Shown here in pieces: positions 3,737 through 5,258 of a stretch of DNA of 5,258 nt. The DNA lies in the NCBI GenBank assembly GCA_964609675.1, contig CAZSRX010000061.1, positions 1 through 5,258 of the forward strand, read 5' to 3'. A program made the translations under genes and the position numbers. How positions within the stretch are numbered: the first letter of the stretch is position 1; each line of letters starts with the position of its first letter. This DNA comes from CAZSRX01 sp964609675 [NCBI: uncultured Bacteroidota bacterium]. GTDB taxonomy: Bacteria > CLD3 > SB21. The notes under the pieces are model-generated. The model worked only from the letters and a program-made list of their open reading frames with translations. It did not search any database and had not been told where the DNA came from.

Positions 3737-5223
3737 GCTTCAATCCCCGCTTTCGTTATCTTTTTGGACATTGGCCCGGCAATAAACGCGCTGGAACCTT
3801 TTACCTTAAATATTTCAGGCGGATCATCGAAATCGTGAACATATTCGCGCTTGGTCTTCTTGCCGGTGCGTTTGTCGGTTTTGAATATCATTTTATCCGA
3901 GTCATACTCGACGGCGTTCAGTTCGCCGATGTATTCCAATCCGTTTTCAAACGGAATATTCAGCCGTCCGGTTTTTTCGTGCGGGTAATGCCGGAAATCC
4001 TCATACAGGTTCACCGCGTCTCCGGACGGGTTAGAGGGTTTCCAGTTTTTCTGTGTGGACGGCGCAACGATAAGCCATCGGCGATCCGCCGTGCCGTACA
4101 GGTCTTTATTTTCAAGCTGAACGATTTTCCCGTTTATTTTCAGCACGACGGCTTTAGCAAGCAAAGCAAGGCCGTCTTCGACGGGGATTGAGATTGATTC
4201 GGTAGGATTCTTCACTTTCCGCCCTGCGCACTTCATCGCTTCACCGATGCATGTATCGCCCGTCGGATTCTCTATCCGATAATATCCCATAGACATATCA
4301 TAGTCAAATATCGGTATTGGTAGGCCGTTGTTTAACTCTTTAAATCTCGAATCGTGAGAATAGGCAAACTTTCCACCAAAGGCATATCTCCCCGGTTTTG
4401 CGTTTAACGGTTCAAGCCGCGGCACCCACGCTCCGTCATGTTCATGCCTCGGTTTAGTTATTAGCCGGAATGTTTTTTTACTATTGTCAGCTCCAAATAA
4501 TTGTGGCACGCCCTCACCGACAATTAAAATGTCTTTCCCTTTGTCATCCAAAACTTCCGCAATCATACCTAATTCATCGGTTGGATTGCTGTTTTTTTTG
4601 GGGGCTTTGTTTAAAATATAATTTTCATAAAAATCATCCACAGGTACTTTAAATTTGTCGCTAACCTCGCCCTCTTCGGGAATCAGCGTTACCCAGTTCG
4701 GATTTTGGTCATAAATGCGATACTTTTTCCCCGAATAATCAGATACGATGGTATTCCCCACTTTCCGCTTTCCGCTTTCAACTTTCAACTTTTTCATGTT
4801 CGACCCCTTGACAAATGTATCTTTTTCCCGTATATTATTACAGCTAACGGAATGTGTATCGGAAGGTACACCAGTCGCCTTGCCAGAGATTTTATCAGGA
4901 GTTTTCACTCCCGATACCTTCTCCCAAGATTTTGAAGCGTTGACAAACTTCCCGTTAGCTTTTTCTATTTTATGAATCAGTTGGTCGTTGGTTATATTAT
5001 GCGCAGACTTTACCCTATATTTACCCCCTTTTAAAACAAACTCTACAATAGCGACATGATTTACATCAGATCGCCTTATTAACAGCGTAAAAGGCTCGTG
5101 CGAGGCTTTTAATATAAATTCAGGACCATCCAACACAAATTCAATATGTTTTTTAACTTTAATAAACGACTTAAATACTTCAGGGTGTTTACTTTGCAAG
5201 TAAATTAAACCCAGATTTGTCAT
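3733..5223 (-). CDS. Large phage protein: possible PBECR-like nuclease part joined to an unknown C-terminal part
   Basis: The 496-residue frame stays open to the window edge. ATG 5223 has no ribosome binding site, so the gene may begin outside. Residues 5-98 (LGLIYLQSKHPEVFKSF..., EFVLDGPEFIL, VEFVLKGGKYRVKSAHN) have the KHPE helix, L-x-x-P helix and strand pattern of phage BECR-type nuclease domains that are often fused to SPP1 gp7/MuF head-morphogenesis proteins; this match is tentative. Residues 99-142 are low-complexity linker (THSVSCNN). Residues 143-496 start at an internal ATG (4797) with a strong AAGGGG site and a 7-bp tandem repeat. They contain a small strand-rich module (YRIYDQNPNWVTLIPEEGE), then GRYAFGGKFAYSHDSRF and LPIPIFDYD, which look conserved but which I cannot name. 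No catalytic motif is visible there. It may be one fused protein or two proteins read from one frame. Its TGA overlaps the next gene's ATG. Confidence 0.6.
   Translation of the reverse strand: MTNLGLIYLQSKHPEVFKSFIKVKKHIEFVLDGPEFILKASHEPFTLLIRRSDVNHVAIVEFVLKGGKYRVKSAHNITNDQLIHKIEKANGKFVNASKSWEKVSGVKTPDKISGKATGVPSDTHSVSCNNIREKDTFVKGSNMKKLKVESGKRKVGNTIVSDYSGKKYRIYDQNPNWVTLIPEEGEVSDKFKVPVDDFYENYILNKAPKKNSNPTDELGMIAEVLDDKGKDILIVGEGVPQLFGADNSKKTFRLITKPRHEHDGAWVPRLEPLNAKPGRYAFGGKFAYSHDSRFKELNNGLPIPIFDYDMSMGYYRIENPTGDTCIGEAMKCAGRKVKNPTESISIPVEDGLALLAKAVVLKINGKIVQLENKDLYGTADRRWLIVAPSTQKNWKPSNPSGDAVNLYEDFRHYPHEKTGRLNIPFENGLEYIGELNAVEYDSDKMIFKTDKRTGKKTKREYVHDFDDPPEIFKVKGSSAFIAGPMSKKITKAGIEA
4761..4795. 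repeat. 7-bp tandem repeat inside the large gene
   Basis: Plus strand: CTTTCCG twice (4761-4774), CTTTCAA twice (4775-4788), then a degenerate CTTTTTC. On the coding strand the units read as GTTGAAA and GCGGAAA and encode KKLKVESGKRKV. The unit is not a multiple of three, so gain or loss of one unit would shift the frame. Similar GTTGAAA/GTGGAAA-type heptads encoding KVESGK peptides are, as I recall, scattered through some bacterial genomes, so this may be an inserted repeat rather than native coding sequence. Confidence 0.85.
4804..4809 (-). promoter_or_regulatory. Strong internal ribosome binding site in the large gene
   Basis: AAGGGG on the minus strand lies 6 nt before the in-frame ATG at 4797 (MKKLKVES). 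It is the best ribosome binding site anywhere in this 1.5-kb frame and is much better than the sequence before ATG 5223. It suggests a separate 354-residue product from 4797 to 3733. Confidence 0.6.
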
Positions 5224-5258
5224 TAGAAAATTAGGTTGAAAAACTATAGGGTGAAGAA

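Noticed and set aside
3607-4191. Plus-strand open frame of 194 codons opposite the large gene.
   Set aside because: Antisense to two tightly coupled minus-strand genes, rich in Phe/Arg/Gln as expected from a complementary frame, with no ribosome binding site or domain pattern.

Overview
The window looks like the distal end of a prophage or phage-derived region in a bacterium of moderate GC content. A signal-peptide protein beside a membrane protein, in an overlapping pair that resembles lysis genes, points to a Gram-negative-type (diderm) host. The two promoters I can see have TTG/TATATT-type hexamers 17 bp apart, so the host probably uses sigma70-type promoters. I cannot name the species.

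Layout: from the right edge to about 1240 runs a compact block of seven minus-strand genes. In order of transcription these are: (1) a large protein (3733-5223, open to the window edge) with a possible phage nuclease-like N-terminal part and an unrecognised C-terminal part; (2) an 87-aa membrane protein; (3) a 109-aa secreted and membrane-anchored protein that overlaps it by 83 bp; (4) a 146-aa beta-rich protein; (5) a LamG/concanavalin A-like lectin-fold protein; (6) a 116-aa unknown; (7) a 104-aa fibronectin type III-like protein. A clear intrinsic terminator (1238-1281) closes the block. Genes 2-3 look like a lysis or envelope-disruption pair. Genes 4-7 look like tail-tip or surface adhesion components. 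The LamG and FN3 proteins share an N-terminal MIY-x-x-LK segment, which suggests a common docking tag.

Left of the terminator are two small minus-strand genes, each with its own promoter: a DUF5618/HEPN-like protein (731-1183) and a ribbon-helix-helix, antitoxin-like protein (416-616). Their promoters are near twins: the same TTGTTTACAA box and TATATT -10 at the same 17-bp spacing. Converging on them from the left is a plus-strand S24 (LexA/phage repressor) peptidase domain that lacks a DNA-binding domain and is probably 5'-truncated. The last 41 bp of the S24 gene are present twice, at 341-381 and 696-736 (39/41 identical). The copies bracket the ribbon-helix-helix gene, as if a roughly 355-bp cassette had been inserted at the 3' end of the S24 gene.

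The most interesting points are this duplicated gene end with its cassette, the matched promoters, the 7-bp tandem repeat inside the large gene next to a strong internal start site, and the shared docking tag.
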